A stretch of 64,000 nucleotides of DNA, taken from positions 159,171,455 through 159,235,454 of the forward strand of contig CM062294.1 in the NCBI GenBank assembly GCA_031216915.1, written 5' to 3'. The stretch comes from Pictodentalium vernedei (Eukaryota; Mollusca; Scaphopoda; Dentaliida; Dentaliidae). Both the position numbers and the translations under genes were made by a program. Numbering within the stretch: position 1 is the first letter of the stretch; each line of letters begins with the position of its first letter. Positions 9,770 through 22,474 of the stretch are shown one piece after another. The notes under the pieces were generated by a model. The model made no database searches, was not told the origin of the DNA, and saw only the letters and a list, made by a program, of their open reading frames with translations.

Positions 9770-12500
9770 ATGGATACACTAAAAATAGTCCAGCGGAACG
9801 CTCGAAGCGTTAATCAGAAAAAATTGCAAATGTCACATTATTTAAAAAATAAGGACGTAATTGGAATTAGCGAAACCTGGCTTAAACCAAACAAACAATT
9901 CTCGTTATGTGGTTTTGATATTATTAGAAGAGATCGCCCCGCCCAAAAAGGCGGCGGTGTCGCTCTGCTAATAAGACAGGAGATTAAATACAAATCAATA
10001 CCATGCGACCACCTCAATGCTGAAATGATTGCAGCTGAAATTGAACTTGGCCACAAACACGTGGCCATCATATCATATTATAACAAGCCGCAAGCAACAG
10101 TAGACAGTAAAGTATTGGAATTTTTTACCAACAAGTACAAGCCCTGCATATTCTTGGGTGATTTCAATTCCAAACACCAGGTATTTGGTTGTCATAAGAC
10201 TGAGCCTAATGGTGACGCCCTTTTCCACATCATTGAAGAACTCGATCTATTCGTGGTAAATAACGATCAAGACGTAACATGCATAAGCAACAACCCACTC
10301 CATCAATCAGATATCCTAGACTTGATTATCACCAGCAAATCACTAACCAGCCAAATGCAAGACATATTTGTAGGAGATGATGATCTAGGCAGTGATCACC
10401 TGCCGGTTCACGCCACTCTGAAATGTAATACTGGTCCCGCAAGGTATCCTCCCGTGAATAGGGGGAACCTATCAAAAATTGACTGGAACCTCTTCAGAAA
10501 CATAATCGAAGTAAAAATAAAGGCAAATGACCCCTCAAATGTTCATGAACTAGAAAAAGCCTGCACCAACCTTAACGAGGTTATCAACAGTACTCTAGAT
10601 GAAATCTGTCCCAAGCAAACAGTAAAGACGCGGATAAACAGAATAACCCAAAACAACTCTTCAAATAATGAAACAAAAAAGAAAAGCCTTCCGGGCTTAC
10701 CAATCAGAGAATGATCAAATGAAAAGAGCAGAACTTAAAACCGCGTATAATCGCCTTCACGGGGAAGTAAAAAAGGCCATAGCTAACGACAATCGCGTGA
10801 GATGGGAAAAAGTAACCGAAAACCTAAATGGGCTGAGAGAACCTAAGAGGTTCTGGGATACATTTAAAACTCTTACTGGTCAAAAGAGCAAAATTGCCAA
10901 TAATAATGCGCTAAAGACTAGCGACGGATCTATGGCCATAGACGACAAGGCAAAGGCCAGTGCTTTTGCCGAACTTCTAAAGAAGGCACATCGTCCACAA
11001 GAAGGGAACAGATATGACAACGATCTTAAGGTACGAGTAAATAAATTTGTTCAAGATAACAACTCAATCTTCAATGAACCGAACTTCGACCAAAGGCATG
11101 AAGACGGGGACGACCATGAATTAACCGAACCAATAAGCGTAGAAGAGGTCATGGGTATAATCAGAAAATGCAGGTCATCTTCGTCCCCAGGAGAAGACGA
11201 AGTCTCTTACAAAATAATGAAACAGTGCCCCAACATCTTTTACTGCAGACTTACCAAACTCTTAAACTGCTGTCTCTCCTGTGGGTACTTCCCAAAATGC
11301 TGGAAAGTGGCCACAGGAGTCATGATACCTAAACCCGACAAAGACCTTACCAACCCTTCTAACTACCGCCCAATCAGCTTGCTTAGCTGTGTTGGGAAAA
11401 TATTTGAGCGGATTCTCACTACGAGACTTCGCAGCTATCTCGAATCAATAAACTTTTTCAACAAATGGCAAAGAGCGTATAGGAGTCAGAAAGGGGGAAT
11501 CGAACACGTATATAGACTGGTCGATTATATGAAAACAGCATTTAGTCAAAACGAAATCGGAACCGCGCTTTTCTTGGATGTAGAAAAAGTGTTCGACTCG
11601 GTATGGCACAATGGCGTGAGATACAAACTAGCGAAAATGGGATTACCCACTAAAATTCTAAGGATCATATCATCATTTCTAACTGACCGAAAAATCAAGG
11701 TGAGGGTTAATCGCGAGGTGTCAGAGGAAGTAATACTCGAAGCGGGAACACCACAAGGGTCTGTTCTAAGTCCGCTTCTTTTCATAATATATAAGAATGA
11801 TATAGAAAAAGTAGGGAAACACTTTGTTGAACTATCGCAGTTCTCAGACGACAAAGGTATTTGGACAGCCAGCAAGTCCAGAAACATAATTAAAAATCGT
11901 CTACAGGATACCATTCGCGATCTTGAGAGCTGGTGTGCCCTGTGGCGCATCAAACTTAATGCCGCCAAAACTCAAAAAGTTATGTTCTTCAAAAAGCAAA
12001 GGAAAAAACCAGTCCCGAGTATCGATCTCCAGTTATACGATCACATATTAGAAGCAAACAAAGAGGCCAAATTTTTGGGATTTATCCTAGATAACAATCT
12101 CAGTCTAAACAGTCACGTAAACTCCATTACGGTTAGAGCAACAAAACGTATCAATTTTCTGAAGATGATCAGAGGTAGAAATTGGGGAGCAAACAAAGAT
12201 GTGCTTCTCAAGCTCTACAAAACATTTATACGTCCGGTACTAGAATACGGTGCCATAATAACAAGCGACCTAAGCAAAACCAACATTCAGAAGCTACAGA
12301 GGGTTCAAAATTATGCCCTGCGAGTGGCACTATGCAAACCGAAATGGACACCGATAAAGGAACTTCACGAGCTAGCAAAAATAGAAACTATTGATACGCG
12401 ATTAAAAGACCTACAAAACAAAACCCTCAACAGACTCCAAGATAGTGAATTAATGGTGGAGCTGAACGAACACCGATCCCTTAACAGAAAAACAAAATAA
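9770..12500 (+). pseudogene. Jockey-like ORF2 (endonuclease-reverse transcriptase), right arm, frameshifted
   Basis: Inverted partner of 6048-8875. The endonuclease frame 9770-10714 begins MDTLKIVQRNARS (Trp to Arg beside the catalytic Asn), then SETWLKP, a normal GDFNS, and GSDHLPV. The RT frame 10668-12500 carries NYRPISLLS, motif A FLDVEKVFDSVW, motif B GTPQGSVLSPLLF and motif C QFSDDKG. The frames overlap with a one-base shift at an A-run near 10650 (one extra A compared with the left arm), a different lesion from the left arm. There is no 34-codon duplication. Each arm therefore fails at a different place. Confidence 0.9.
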
Positions 12501-12511
12501 GTTTCCAGAAA

Positions 12512-12546
<35 letters not shown>

Positions 12547-13030
12547 AAATAAAATAAAATGAAAATTATACAATATAACTAAATCGCGTGGAGTCAGTGA
12601 GGATTGCCTCGCTACTCATTGGGAACTTTAGGATAGAGTCTGTGAGGACTGCCTCGCAACTCTGCTGAAGCGCGATTGAAACGCGTTTAATAAGATCTAT
12701 ATAACAAAACCCTCCACATACTCCAGGATAGTGAATCAATGGTGAAGCTGAACGAACACCGAACCCTAAACAGAAAAACAAAATAATCCACAGTAAATTA
12801 AAATTACTCAATCGAATTAAACTGCGTGAGTCAGTGAGGATTGCCTCACTACTCATTGAGATCTTTAGGATTGAGTCTGTGAGGATTGCCTCGCAACTCT
12901 GCGTGTGGGGAGTGGGCTCCGAAGAAACACACCCCTTACCCCATCCGTAGCAACAATCACACAGCAGGCACAATATACAATAGCGGATACCTCTACCTAT
13001 AACTTTTCTAATTGAACATTCTCAAATTTT
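12501..13030 (+). repeat. 3' region of Jockey-like element, right arm, with A-tract
   Basis: Follows the ORF2 stop. It opens with a long A-tract (about 12513-12543) then (TAAAA)n, longer than in the left arm. Hairpin repeats with GAGG-ATTG-CCTC cores follow near 12600, 12650, 12840 and 12880. A second, decayed ORF2 tail ends with AACAGAAAAACAAAATAA at about 12770-12787. No other gene. Confidence 0.75.
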
Positions 13031-13834
13031 CTTGCAACTCTCTTATCAAGAAGACGCATGGTAATGGCAGACAAAGCGTAGGAGGAATTGGAGCAACCTA
13101 CCTTTCTGCAACATATACAAGAAACCACTAAACGCTAGGCAAGGATTGAAACAAGCTTGTCTGACTGGGAACGAGTATACATTTGATATAAATAAACATT
13201 TGAATAAAGATTTAACAGCCCTTTTAAGGGCTTGAGGGTGTGTGTCAGTGAGAGTTTTTTTTTGGGGTGGGGGGATGGAGGAGGTCATTTGGAATTCCCG
13301 AAGGATAACCAGATACCCCAAATCACATACGGCATCCTATCTCCCAGAAGGCTTGATGGATGACTCCCGGTTTTTCAAAACTAAACTGTTGGAACTTTCT
13401 CCACTTCTTTTTTGTAACCGTTATGGTCATATACCGGGGCCGCTACCAAAGCGGCGTTGCTGTTTGGTTTTCTTTTCTCTTCTTCCCTTACACTTGCCAT
13501 CTCACAACATTACATTCTGGCTCGCCACCATGGTGGGACTCAAACCTCTACCAGCGCCGAACTGGAACCGAATAGAGCTCGCTCGCTAATAGTTTTAAAG
13601 GCGTTGAGGGATTGAGTATTGACCATCTAACACTCCAACGTAAACTGCCGGGTATTCTAACCGCGTGCATAGCCCCCCCCCCCCCCCGCCCCCAGACTCC
13701 ATTTTGGACAATAGGAAAGCTAGGCCTGTGTGATACAAAAAAAAAAAAAAGGTTAACCGGGTCGCAAGGGATTTGTAAATCCCACATCGTCCCTGCGCGC
13801 CTTCGGCGCGCTAAAACCTTTCATTCATTCATTC
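13031..13834 (+). repeat. R800 repeat, copy d (outer end of right palindrome arm)
   Basis: Inverted partner of copy c. It ends with the CGCGCGCCTTCGGCGCGC hairpin and CATTCATTCATTC, then joins the 4.5-kb unit at about 13840. A C-run of about 17 at 13673-13689 is longer than in any other copy. Confidence 0.75.
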
Positions 13835-14435
13835 AGTTCGTTAGATGAGAAAGTATACACGTTTTGCAAGAGAAATGGATTCGACGAATGAAACTTAGTA
13901 TTCCAACTTAATAAATGCAGAACGCCTTCATTGATACAAGCGCATTTTGGGAATGCAACACCCGAAACTGCGTGAAAGAACTCAATTCGTCAAAATCATG
14001 TTTCCATATTTTGTTACACAGGCATGGGAAATACTTGGTCGGATTTTATTTAATCGATTTGATATGCGCTTCTGTTAAGACAGTGAGAATCAACCCACCA
14101 TATTCATATGACTTGAGAACTGACAGTCGGGAAGTTTAATTTATTTTTTATTGTGTTTTGACGTAACATTGAACACCCTTGGTAATATCGGACGATTATA
14201 TGCTGAAACGAAGATTTTCATGCACGCAACCATTTTAACGTTTGTGTGTCTCCATTTTATCAACGCACACATCTGGGCCTTCATATTCGCGGAACAACGT
14301 ATAACTGCATGCTTATTCGAGAATTTAATTACCAAATGAGGCGCCTACGCCGTCTGAACTGTTGGTTTAACGCTTAGCTCTACTGAACTCCGTCGGAAAA
14401 GGAAATTTTACGAACCGAAGCTTGTTAGTGTCTGT

Positions 14436-15222
14436 CTTGCAACACTCTTATAAAGAAGACGCATGGAAATGGTAGACAAAGCGTAGGAAGAATTGGTGCA
14501 ACCTACCTTTCTGCAACATACACAAGAAACCACCAACTTGTCAAGGATTGAAACAAGCTTGTCTGGCTGGGGACGAGTGTACATTTTATATAAATAAACA
14601 TTTGAATAAAGATTTAACAGCCCTTTTAAGGGCTTGAGGGTGTGTGTCTGTGAGAGGGTGTCTTTGGGAGGGGGGGGGGTGGAGGGGGTCATTTGAAATT
14701 CCCGAAGGATAACCAGATACCTCACAATCACATACGGCATCCTATCTCCCAGAAGGCTTGATGGGTGACTCCCGGTTTTTCAAAACTAAATTGTTGGAGC
14801 TTTCTGCACTCCTGTTTTGTAACCGCTATAGTCATATACCGGGGCCGCTACCAAACCGGCGTTGCTGTTTGGTTTCTTTTCTCTTCTTCCCTCAAATTTG
14901 CCATCGCACAACATTACATTCTGGCTCGCCACCATGGTGGGACTCAAACCTCTACCATCTCCGGACTGGAACCGAATAGAGCTGGCTCTTTAATAGTTTT
15001 ATTGGCGTTGTGGGATTGAGTATTGACAATCTAACACTCCAACGTAAACTGCCGGGAATTCTAACAGCGTGCATACCCCCCTCAGAATCCATTTGAGGCA
15101 ATAGGAAAGCTAGTCCTGTGTGATCCAAGTGAAATAAAATAAGGTTAACCGGGTCGCAAGGGATTTGTATATCCCACATCGCCCCTGCGCGCCTTCGGCG
15201 CGCCAAAACTTGTCATTCATTC
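14436..15222 (+). repeat. R800 repeat, copy e (inside unit A)
   Basis: Same family as the copies flanking the Jockey-like element but more diverged, with CATTCATTC only twice at the end. It is at the same position in units A, B and C, so it was present before the array was amplified. Confidence 0.72.
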
Positions 15223-15937
15223 TTGTGTCTGTACTCTTGATCAAGTATCCTCCTCGGTCATATGCACTCTTTGAAACCCAATCCTAGAAATATGTACCGT
15301 ATCTACCGTAAAGGTCGATTTTCTGTGACTGACTGGGTTCCCCACTTCGATTAATTACGCTGCCGAAATACAGGCAGGCGTTCCGCCGAAGAGCACTCTT
15401 ACAAACAGCTTCCTTGTTGGTGGGGCGCTAGATATCCGCAGCGCGCGTAGGTTCTGGGCTTTCATGGTCTCTTGACCTGAACTAGTTATTTTTATATACT
15501 TTGTGATCAGAAACAGGCTAGGTGGATGCAATTATTGTGTTTTTTGAAAAGGAGGACGTATTCCCACAACCTTTACTGCTCGAATCACAAGTCGAATCTT
15601 GGTCGAAACGGTTAGTAGAATTAGCAGGGTCGGGCATTGCCTTCAGACAAGCGTATTGTCCGGCAGCTTAGTCTTTGACAGTGACATTTCACTTGTTGGC
15701 ATTCATACCTGGGGGAAGAAACATTCTAATGCTTGAATGGTGTTATTCTATAGTATTTAATTCCAAGACGTGCGGATTACACCATTAATTGAGATTCTAG
15801 ATAAATATTCAATAATGACCTCAGATGTAGACGGGGTAACAGCTTACAGTAAACAACTTGATAGGGACATATTTAATAAGGATTGTAACCAAAATTGTTT
15901 GGAAATCTGAGATACTACGGGCTTTTCTGTGCCCTGA

Positions 15938-16141
15938 ATGTTCGCGAGCAGCCATGATATGGGACTTCAGGTCTTTGTAGAGAGATCGAGGTCGAGATCC
16001 TTGAAGGAAATGAGGAAAGACAGAGAAAAGGAATGCGAAATGGTTAATTATGGAGTCATGGAGATTTTGTTAAAGATTTTGCAAGAATGCCTAAAATGTC
16101 ATATTCGCCGAAGAAGATTCACTGGGACAATGATGAAGTGA
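15938..16141 (+). pseudogene. Decayed CR1-like ORF2 C-terminus in unit A
   Basis: A 67-codon frame on the + strand. Its order of residues RSRSLKEMRKDREKECEM, a GVMEILLKIL stretch, EC and RRFTGTMM follows the C-terminal zinc region of the CR1/L2-like ORF2s at 26601 and 33679, which read RSRSLELRGKIGRDGEKGCQM, GVVETLEHFLLEC and KFTGRIMQKW. Most of the Cys/His ligands are lost (CQMCH has become CEMVN). It is an old fossil of a related element that has been amplified with the unit. Confidence 0.6.
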
Positions 16142-17785
16142 GAGTGGAGAATAAACGGCATGTGGGTTTTTGATGGTACCACTGAGAAAATTATTGTTTT
16201 GAGCAGTAAAGTTATGAGGTATAGGATACATAACCAAGACTTTCTGATCTGAAAACAGAAATATATCGGCCCCTGCAAATGTGTTATTAACACTTCACGA
16301 GTGTGCGGAATATATTAGGATAAGTGGATGGCACCATTGAGAATATTATTGTTTTGAGCAGCAAAGTTATGAAGTGTGAAGTATAGGATAGATAACCAAG
16401 ACTTTCTGATCTGAGAACAGAAATATATCGGCAACTGCTAAAGTGTTATCAATACTTCACAAGTGGGCGGAATATATTAGGATAAATGTTTGCAAACATG
16501 GACTTCAAGATTATGCCTGTAACAACAGAATATTGTTGTACCAGAAATTAAAAGGTGTAAGATTAACAGATGAAAAATGTTATCGAGCATTAATTATTTA
16601 TTCATTATTCAACAACCTTCAGTATATAAAAAACATTTCGTATAAAGCACAGTAGTCTAACAATGGACACAAAATAACACATCATGTATATATTATAGTG
16701 GAACAGCTAAAACAGATAACGACGCTATTCGTATTGTATGTTACAGTTAATAATGTGTGAAAAGAAAAGTGCATAACACACTTTTCAATCAACATGTTGT
16801 CGTAATGGACAATGCACACCACGATCAAGTTAGAATTTCAAAACACTCCTCATTTTCATGCTTTACATAGTCTCGTCTAACTTGAACGCGAACAAAAGCT
16901 GTCCACTAACTCCTTTTGTAGTTCCATTATATTCTCGCAAACGTCAGTTTCTGTTTGTGGTTCATTTTCTGATAAATTGCTACCACCTCCTTGTAGGGAT
17001 ATGGCAATTGTATTCGCTAATCTCCGTATATCTTCCCAAGACTCCTTCCTATAACTCTCGTATGTTGCTATTGATGTTTGAATTGTGGTCTACCTTATAA
17101 GCAGATTATAAGTCATAAAATTGGATGGTCTTGTAGAGTTGACTATTTTTCTGTCTATGGATGCTGAAATGTGCCCTATAAAGATAAGAATTATCGTGTT
17201 ATATTATAGTAAATGGTTATGGCGGAAATGGAACGATTTCAGAGGGTGGGGGATTTCAGCCATATTCACCACACCCACGTGTCTTTCGCACATGCACTTT
17301 GACACTGCCACCCTTCCCCAAACGCAGTCTGACACTACCTCTATATCTGCTAAATATATTTGCGCTTTCCGTTGTAAAGCCGTAATGGTTTTGAGCGAAG
17401 AACCAAGGTACTTTTATGCAAACCTGAATAGTATCACAAACCATTACCATTCTGAGATGATGAAAAGCACTGCAAAAATTATAACATTTCATAATTAAGC
17501 GAAAATAAAGTTTCTATTTCTCGTCCAATCCAGTCAACTGAACAGGCCTCCCGTCGCACTCTTAAAATACATGAACACTCATAGACACTCTTGTTGCGTT
17601 AAGTCACTAATCATCAGCTTAATCTGTCACTCATGAAATGGTCGAAAATGAAAATTTAGGCTGCGATCAATATCGTTAGAGGCACTGGTTATAACTCAAG
17701 CTTACGGACTCATTCCAAAGAACAAAGTTATTTTTAAAAAACCCAAATATGCCCTATAAATCATTAAACTATCTGTAGTACATAC

Positions 17786-17949
17786 CTAACATGGTGATAT
17801 ATTTGTCAACTTTATCATGCTTCATCAATAAATCTCTCAGCATTTTCACCGATTGTACCATGTCCATGCTTCTCTCTTTTCTTAAAACATGAATTGAACG
17901 TCGAACAGTTGATCCTGGGCTGGAATGAACTGTGGTGCGCACAGAACTC
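17786..17949 (-). other. Exon-like block in unit A
   Basis: On the minus strand this 164-nt block is preceded by an AT-rich acceptor (ATATATATATTGCAG, the AG at 17950-17951) and followed by a consensus-like donor (GTATGTAC, from 17785). In one frame it is open across its whole length and would encode a Ser/Arg-rich start and an amphipathic helix (LRDLLMKHDKVDKYITML). I do not recognise the family. The block recurs at 167-321, 22313-22474, 32737-32892 and 49563-49724; the two 162-nt copies have lost two bases in an AG-repeat and are frameshifted. It may be an exon of a multicopy gene or its fossil. Confidence 0.4.
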
Positions 17950-18963
17950 CTGCAATATATATATATTCTCTGGTATTCTTTGATCTTTTGAAATGTTACA
18001 CATATTTTCCTGTGCATAATTCCTATCTAATTGTCGGGCTTCGGGTTCCTATGATCGAATGTGCAATAATTAAGGCTTCATTGAATAAAACTCACAATCT
18101 ATCACACCACTTATTGTTTGAAGAAACAACTAGTGTTTGTTACTGATTAATTGCGCTAGCGGCACATACCATAATTCAGTTTGTTTTGTTTTAAAAAACG
18201 TTCTTAGCAAACACAAATGTTAGGTTGGGTCATTAATTATGTTCATTTGTAAACAAGCGGTATATCCACTTTGTCCCGGCCATTGTCATCAGTTTTCGTG
18301 TACTTAATCAATCTATTGTTAAATAAACAACTGGACTGGAATGAAAATTCAGTATCACTGTTAGTTGTTTTGATGAGAAAGTATACACGTTTTGCAAGAG
18401 AAATGGATTCGACGAATGAAACTTAGTATTCTAACTTAATAAATGCAGAACGCCTTCATTGATACAAGCGCATTTTGGGAATGCAACACCCGAAACTGCG
18501 TGAAAGAAATGAATTCGTCAAAATCATGTTTCCATATTTTGTTACACAGGCATGGGAAATACTTGGTCGGATTTTATTTAATCGATTTGATATGCGCTTC
18601 TGGTAAGACAGTGAGAATCAACCCACCATATTCATATGACTTGAGAACTGACAGTCGGCAAGTTTAATTTATTGTTTATTGTGTTTTGACGTAACATTGA
18701 ACACCTTGGTAATATCGGACGATTATATGCTGAAACGAAGATTTTCATGCACGCAACCATTTTAACGTTTGTGTGTCTCCATTTTATCAACGCACGCATC
18801 TGGGCCTTCATAATCGCGGAACAACGTATAACTGCATGCTTATTCGAGAATTTATTTACCAAATGAGGCGCCTACGCCGTCTGAACTGTTGGTTTAACGC
18901 TTAGCTCTACTGAACTCCGTCGGGAAAAGGAAATTTTACGAACCGACGCTTGTTAGTGTCTGT

Positions 18964-19745
18964 CTTGCAACACTCTTATAAAGAAGACGCATGGAAATGG
19001 TAGACAAAGCGTAGGAAGAATTGGTGCAACCTACCTTTCTGCAACATACACAAGAAACCACCAACTAGTCAAGGATTGAAACAAGCTTGTGTGGCTGGGG
19101 ACGAGTGTACATTTTATATAAATAAACATTTGAATAAAGATTTAACAGCCCTTTTAAGGGCTTGAGGGTGTGTGTCTGTGAGAGGGTGTCTTTGGGGAGG
19201 GGTGGTGGAGGGGTCATTTGAAATTCCCGAAGGATAACCAGATACCTCACAATCACATACGGCATCCTATCTCCCAGAAGGCTTGATGGGTTACTCCCGG
19301 TTTTTCAAAACTAAATTGTTGAAGCTTTCTCCACTCCTTTTTTGTAACCGCTATAGTCATATACCGGGGCCGTTACCAAACCGGCGTTGCTGTTTGGTTT
19401 CTTTTCTCTTCTTCCCTCAAAGTTGCCATCGCACAACATTACTTTCTGGCTCGCCACCATTGTGGGACTCGAACCTCTACCATCGCCGGCCTGCAACCGA
19501 ATAGAGCTGGCTCTCTAATAGTTTTAATGGCGTTGTGGGATTGAGTATTGACAATCTAACACTCCAACGTAAACTGCCGGGAATTCTAACAGCGTGCATA
19601 CCCCCCTCAGAATCCATTTGAGGCAATAGGAAAGCTAGTCCTGTGTGATCCAAGTGAAATAAAATAAGGTTAACCGGGTCGCAAAGGATTTGTATATCCC
19701 ATATCGACCCTGCGCGCCTTCGGCGCCAAAACTTTTCATTCATTC
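18964..19745 (+). repeat. R800 repeat, copy f (inside unit B)
   Basis: Equivalent of copy e. The GC-rich terminal hairpin has lost bases (cttcggcgccaaaac), so its stem is shorter than in other copies. Confidence 0.72.
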
Positions 19746-20464
19746 TTGTGTCTGTACTCTTGATCAAGTATCCTCCTCGGTCATATGCGCTCTTTGAAAC
19801 CCAATCCTAGAAATATGTACCGTATCTACCGTAAAGGTCGACTTTCTGTGACTGACTGGGTTCCCCCACTTCGATTAATTACGCTGCCGAAATACAGGGA
19901 GGCGTTCCGCCGAAGAGCACTCTTACAAACAGCTTCCTTGTTGATGGGGCGCTAGATATCCTCAGCGCGCGCTCAGATTCTGGGCTTTCATGGTCTCTTG
20001 ACCTGAACTTGTTATTTTTATATACTTTTGTGATCAGAAACAGGCTGGGTGGATTGAATTATTGTGGTTCTTGAAAAGGAGGACGTATTCCCACAACCTT
20101 TACTGCTCGTATCACAAGTCGAATCTTGGTCGAAATGGTTAGTAGAATTAGCAGGGTCGGGCATTGCCTTCAGACAAGCGTATTGTCCGGCAGCTTAGTC
20201 TTTGACAGTGACATTTCACGTGTTGGCATTCATAACTGGGGGAAGAAACATTCGAATGCTTGAATGGTGTTATTCTATAGTATTTAATTCCAAGACGTGC
20301 GGATTACACCATTAATTGAGATTCTAGATAAATATTCAATAATGACCCCAGATGTAGACGGGGTAACAGCTTACGGTAAACAACTTGATAGGGACATATT
20401 TAATAAGGATTGTAACCAAAATTGTTTGGAAATCTGAGACACTACAGGCTTTTCTGCGCCCTGA

Positions 20465-20668
20465 ATGTTCGCGAGCAGCTATGATATGGGACTTCAGAAC
20501 TTTGTAGAGAGATCGAGGTCGAGATCCTTGAAGGAAATGAGGAAGGACAGAGAAAAGGAATGCGAAATGGTTAATTATGGAGTCATGGAGATTTTGTTAA
20601 AGATTTTGCAAGAATGCCTAAAATGTCATATTCGCCTAAGAAGATTCACTGGGACTATGATGAAGTGA
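20465..20668 (+). pseudogene. Decayed CR1-like ORF2 C-terminus in unit B
   Basis: Same 67-codon fossil as 15938-16141, still open, with a few substitutions (QNFVERSRSRS; RLRRFTGTMM). It is kept open in every unit, but recent amplification rather than selection can explain that. Confidence 0.58.
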
Positions 20669-21403
20669 GAGTGGAGAATAAACGGCATGTGGGTTTTGGA
20701 TGGTGCCACTGAGAATATTATTGTTCTGAGCAGTAAAGTTATGAAGTATAGGATACATAACCAAGACTTTCTGATCTGAAAACAGAAATATATCGGCTCC
20801 TGCAAATGTGTTATTAACACTTCACGAGTGGGCGGAATATATTAGGATAAGTGGATGGCACCATTGAGAATATTATTGTTTTGAGCAGTAAAGTTATGAA
20901 GTGTGAAGTATAGGATAGATAACCAAGACTTTCTGATCTGAGAACAGAAATATATCGGCACCTGCTAAAGTGTTATCAACACTTCACGAGTGGGCGGAAT
21001 ATATTAGGATAAATGTTTGCAAACATGGACTTGAAGATTATGCCTGTAACAACAGAATATTGTTGTACCAGAAATTAAAAGGGGTAAGATTAACAGATGA
21101 AAAATGTTATCGCGCATTAATTATTTATTCAATATTCAACAACCTTCAGTATATAAAAAACATTTCGTATAAAGCACAGTAGTCTGACAATGGAAACAAA
21201 ATAACACATCATGTATATATTATAGTGGAACAGCTGAAACAGATAACGACGCTATTCGCATTGTATGTAACAGTTAATAATATGTGAAAAGAAAAGTGCA
21301 TAACACACTTTTCAATCAACATGTTGTCGTAATGCACAATGCACACCACGATCAAGTTAGAATTTCAAAACATTCCTCATTTTCATGCTTTACATAGTCT
21401 CGT

Positions 21404-21643
21404 CTAACTTGAACGCGAACAAAAGCTGTCCACTAACTCCTTTTGTAGTTCCATTATATTCTCGCAAACGTCAGTTTCTGTGTGTGGTTCATTTTCTGAT
21501 AAGTTGCTACCACCTCCTTGTAGGGATGTGGCAATTGTATTCGCTAATCTCCGTATATCTTCCCAAGACTCCTTCCTATAACTCTCGTATGTTGCTATTG
21601 ATGTTTGAATTGTGGTCTTCCTTATAAGAAGATTATAAGTCAT
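21404..21643 (-). other. Conserved minus-strand open block, possible exon, unit B
   Basis: A 79-codon frame that reads like protein: it contains a segment KESWEDIRRLANTIATSL and an acidic tail with ENIMELQKELVDSF. An acceptor-like CTTATAAG precedes GAAGACC at 21620. A second copy at 31844-32068 keeps the frame, and unit A (about 16879-17117) has a stop where GAAGAC became GTAGAC. The family is not recognised. Together with the block at 22313-22474 it may be part of a multi-exon gene on the minus strand of the array, or of an old DNA transposon. Confidence 0.35.
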
Positions 21644-22312
21644 AAAAATGGATGGTCTTGTAGTGTTGACTATTTTTCTGTCTATGGATGCTGAAATGTG
21701 CCCTATAAAGATAAGAATTATCGTGTTATATTATTGTAAATGGATATGGCGGAAATGGAACGATTTGAGATGGTGGGGGATTTCAGCCATATTCCCCACA
21801 CTTACGCGTTTTTCGCACATGCACTTTGACACCGCCACCCCTCCCCGAACGCAGTCTGACACTACCTCTATATCTGCTAAATATATTTGCGCGTTCCGTT
21901 GTAAAGCCGTAATGGTTTTGAGGGAAGAACCAAGGTACTTTTATGCAAACCTGAATAGTATCCCAAACCATTACCATTCTGAGATGATGAAAAGCACTGC
22001 AAAAATTATAACATTTCATAATGAAGCGAAAATAAAGTTTCTATTTCTCGTCCAATTCAGTCAACTGAACAGGCCTCCCGTCGCACTCTTAAAATACATG
22101 AACACTCATAGATACTCTTGTTACGTTAAGTCACTAATCATCAGCTTAATCTGTCACTCATGAAATGCTCGAAAATGAAAATTTAGGCTGCGATCAATAT
22201 CGTTAGAGGTACTGGTTATAACTCAAGCTTACGGACTCATTCCAAAGAACAAAGTTATTTTTAAAAAACCCAAATATGCCCTATAAATCATTAAACTATC
22301 TGTAGTACATAC

Positions 22313-22474
22313 CTAACATGGTGATATATTTGTCAACTTTATCATGCTTCATCAATAAATCTCTCAGCATTTTCACCGATTGTACCATGTCCATGCTTCT
22401 CTTTTCTTAAAACATGAATTGAATGTCGAACAGTTGATCCTGGGCTGGAATGAATTGTGGTGCGCACAGAACTC
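22313..22474 (-). other. Exon-like block in unit B (frameshifted)
   Basis: Same block as 17786-17949, with the acceptor TATATTGCAG and donor GTATGTAC conserved. Two bases are missing in the AGAGAGAAGC tract (now AGAGAAGC), which breaks the frame that is open in unit A. Splice-like edges outlast the reading frame. Confidence 0.4.

Larger units (their letters stand above)
4707..13834. mobile_element. 9.1-kb head-to-head palindrome of a Jockey-like element plus flanking R800
   Basis: The left arm (4707-9311, minus) and right arm (9334-13834, plus) are inverted copies of the same R800, 3' region, ORF2 and gag-tail sequence, centred at 9322/9323. The innermost 11 bases are gttgcatttgt and acaaatgcaac. 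The 22-bp spacer 9312-9333 continues the gag reading frame of the right arm (C-Q-K-F-G-H), so the left arm is joined where the right arm's sequence would fold back. Because both arms extend past the retroelement into R800, this is a segmental inverted duplication, not two independent insertions. The arms differ by a few per cent and by independent frameshifts. Confidence 0.9.
13844..18371. repeat. 4.5-kb tandem unit A (complete)
   Basis: Starts at gatgagaaagtatacacg (13844); the same string starts unit B at 18372 and unit C at 22898, periods 4528 and 4526 bp. Units are roughly 97% alike by eye. Contents in order: an unassigned block, R800 (14436-15222), an unassigned block 15223-15937, a decayed CR1-like 3' end on the + strand (15938-16141), two ~100-bp sub-repeats around 16200-16420 ('gataaccaagactttctgatctga'-type blocks), and minus-strand exon-like blocks (16900-17100, 17786-17949). 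No intact gene was recognised. Confidence 0.88.

Noticed and set aside
13242-13589. 115-codon frame in R800
   Set aside because: Homologous frames in other R800 copies shift and truncate freely, so no protein is maintained.
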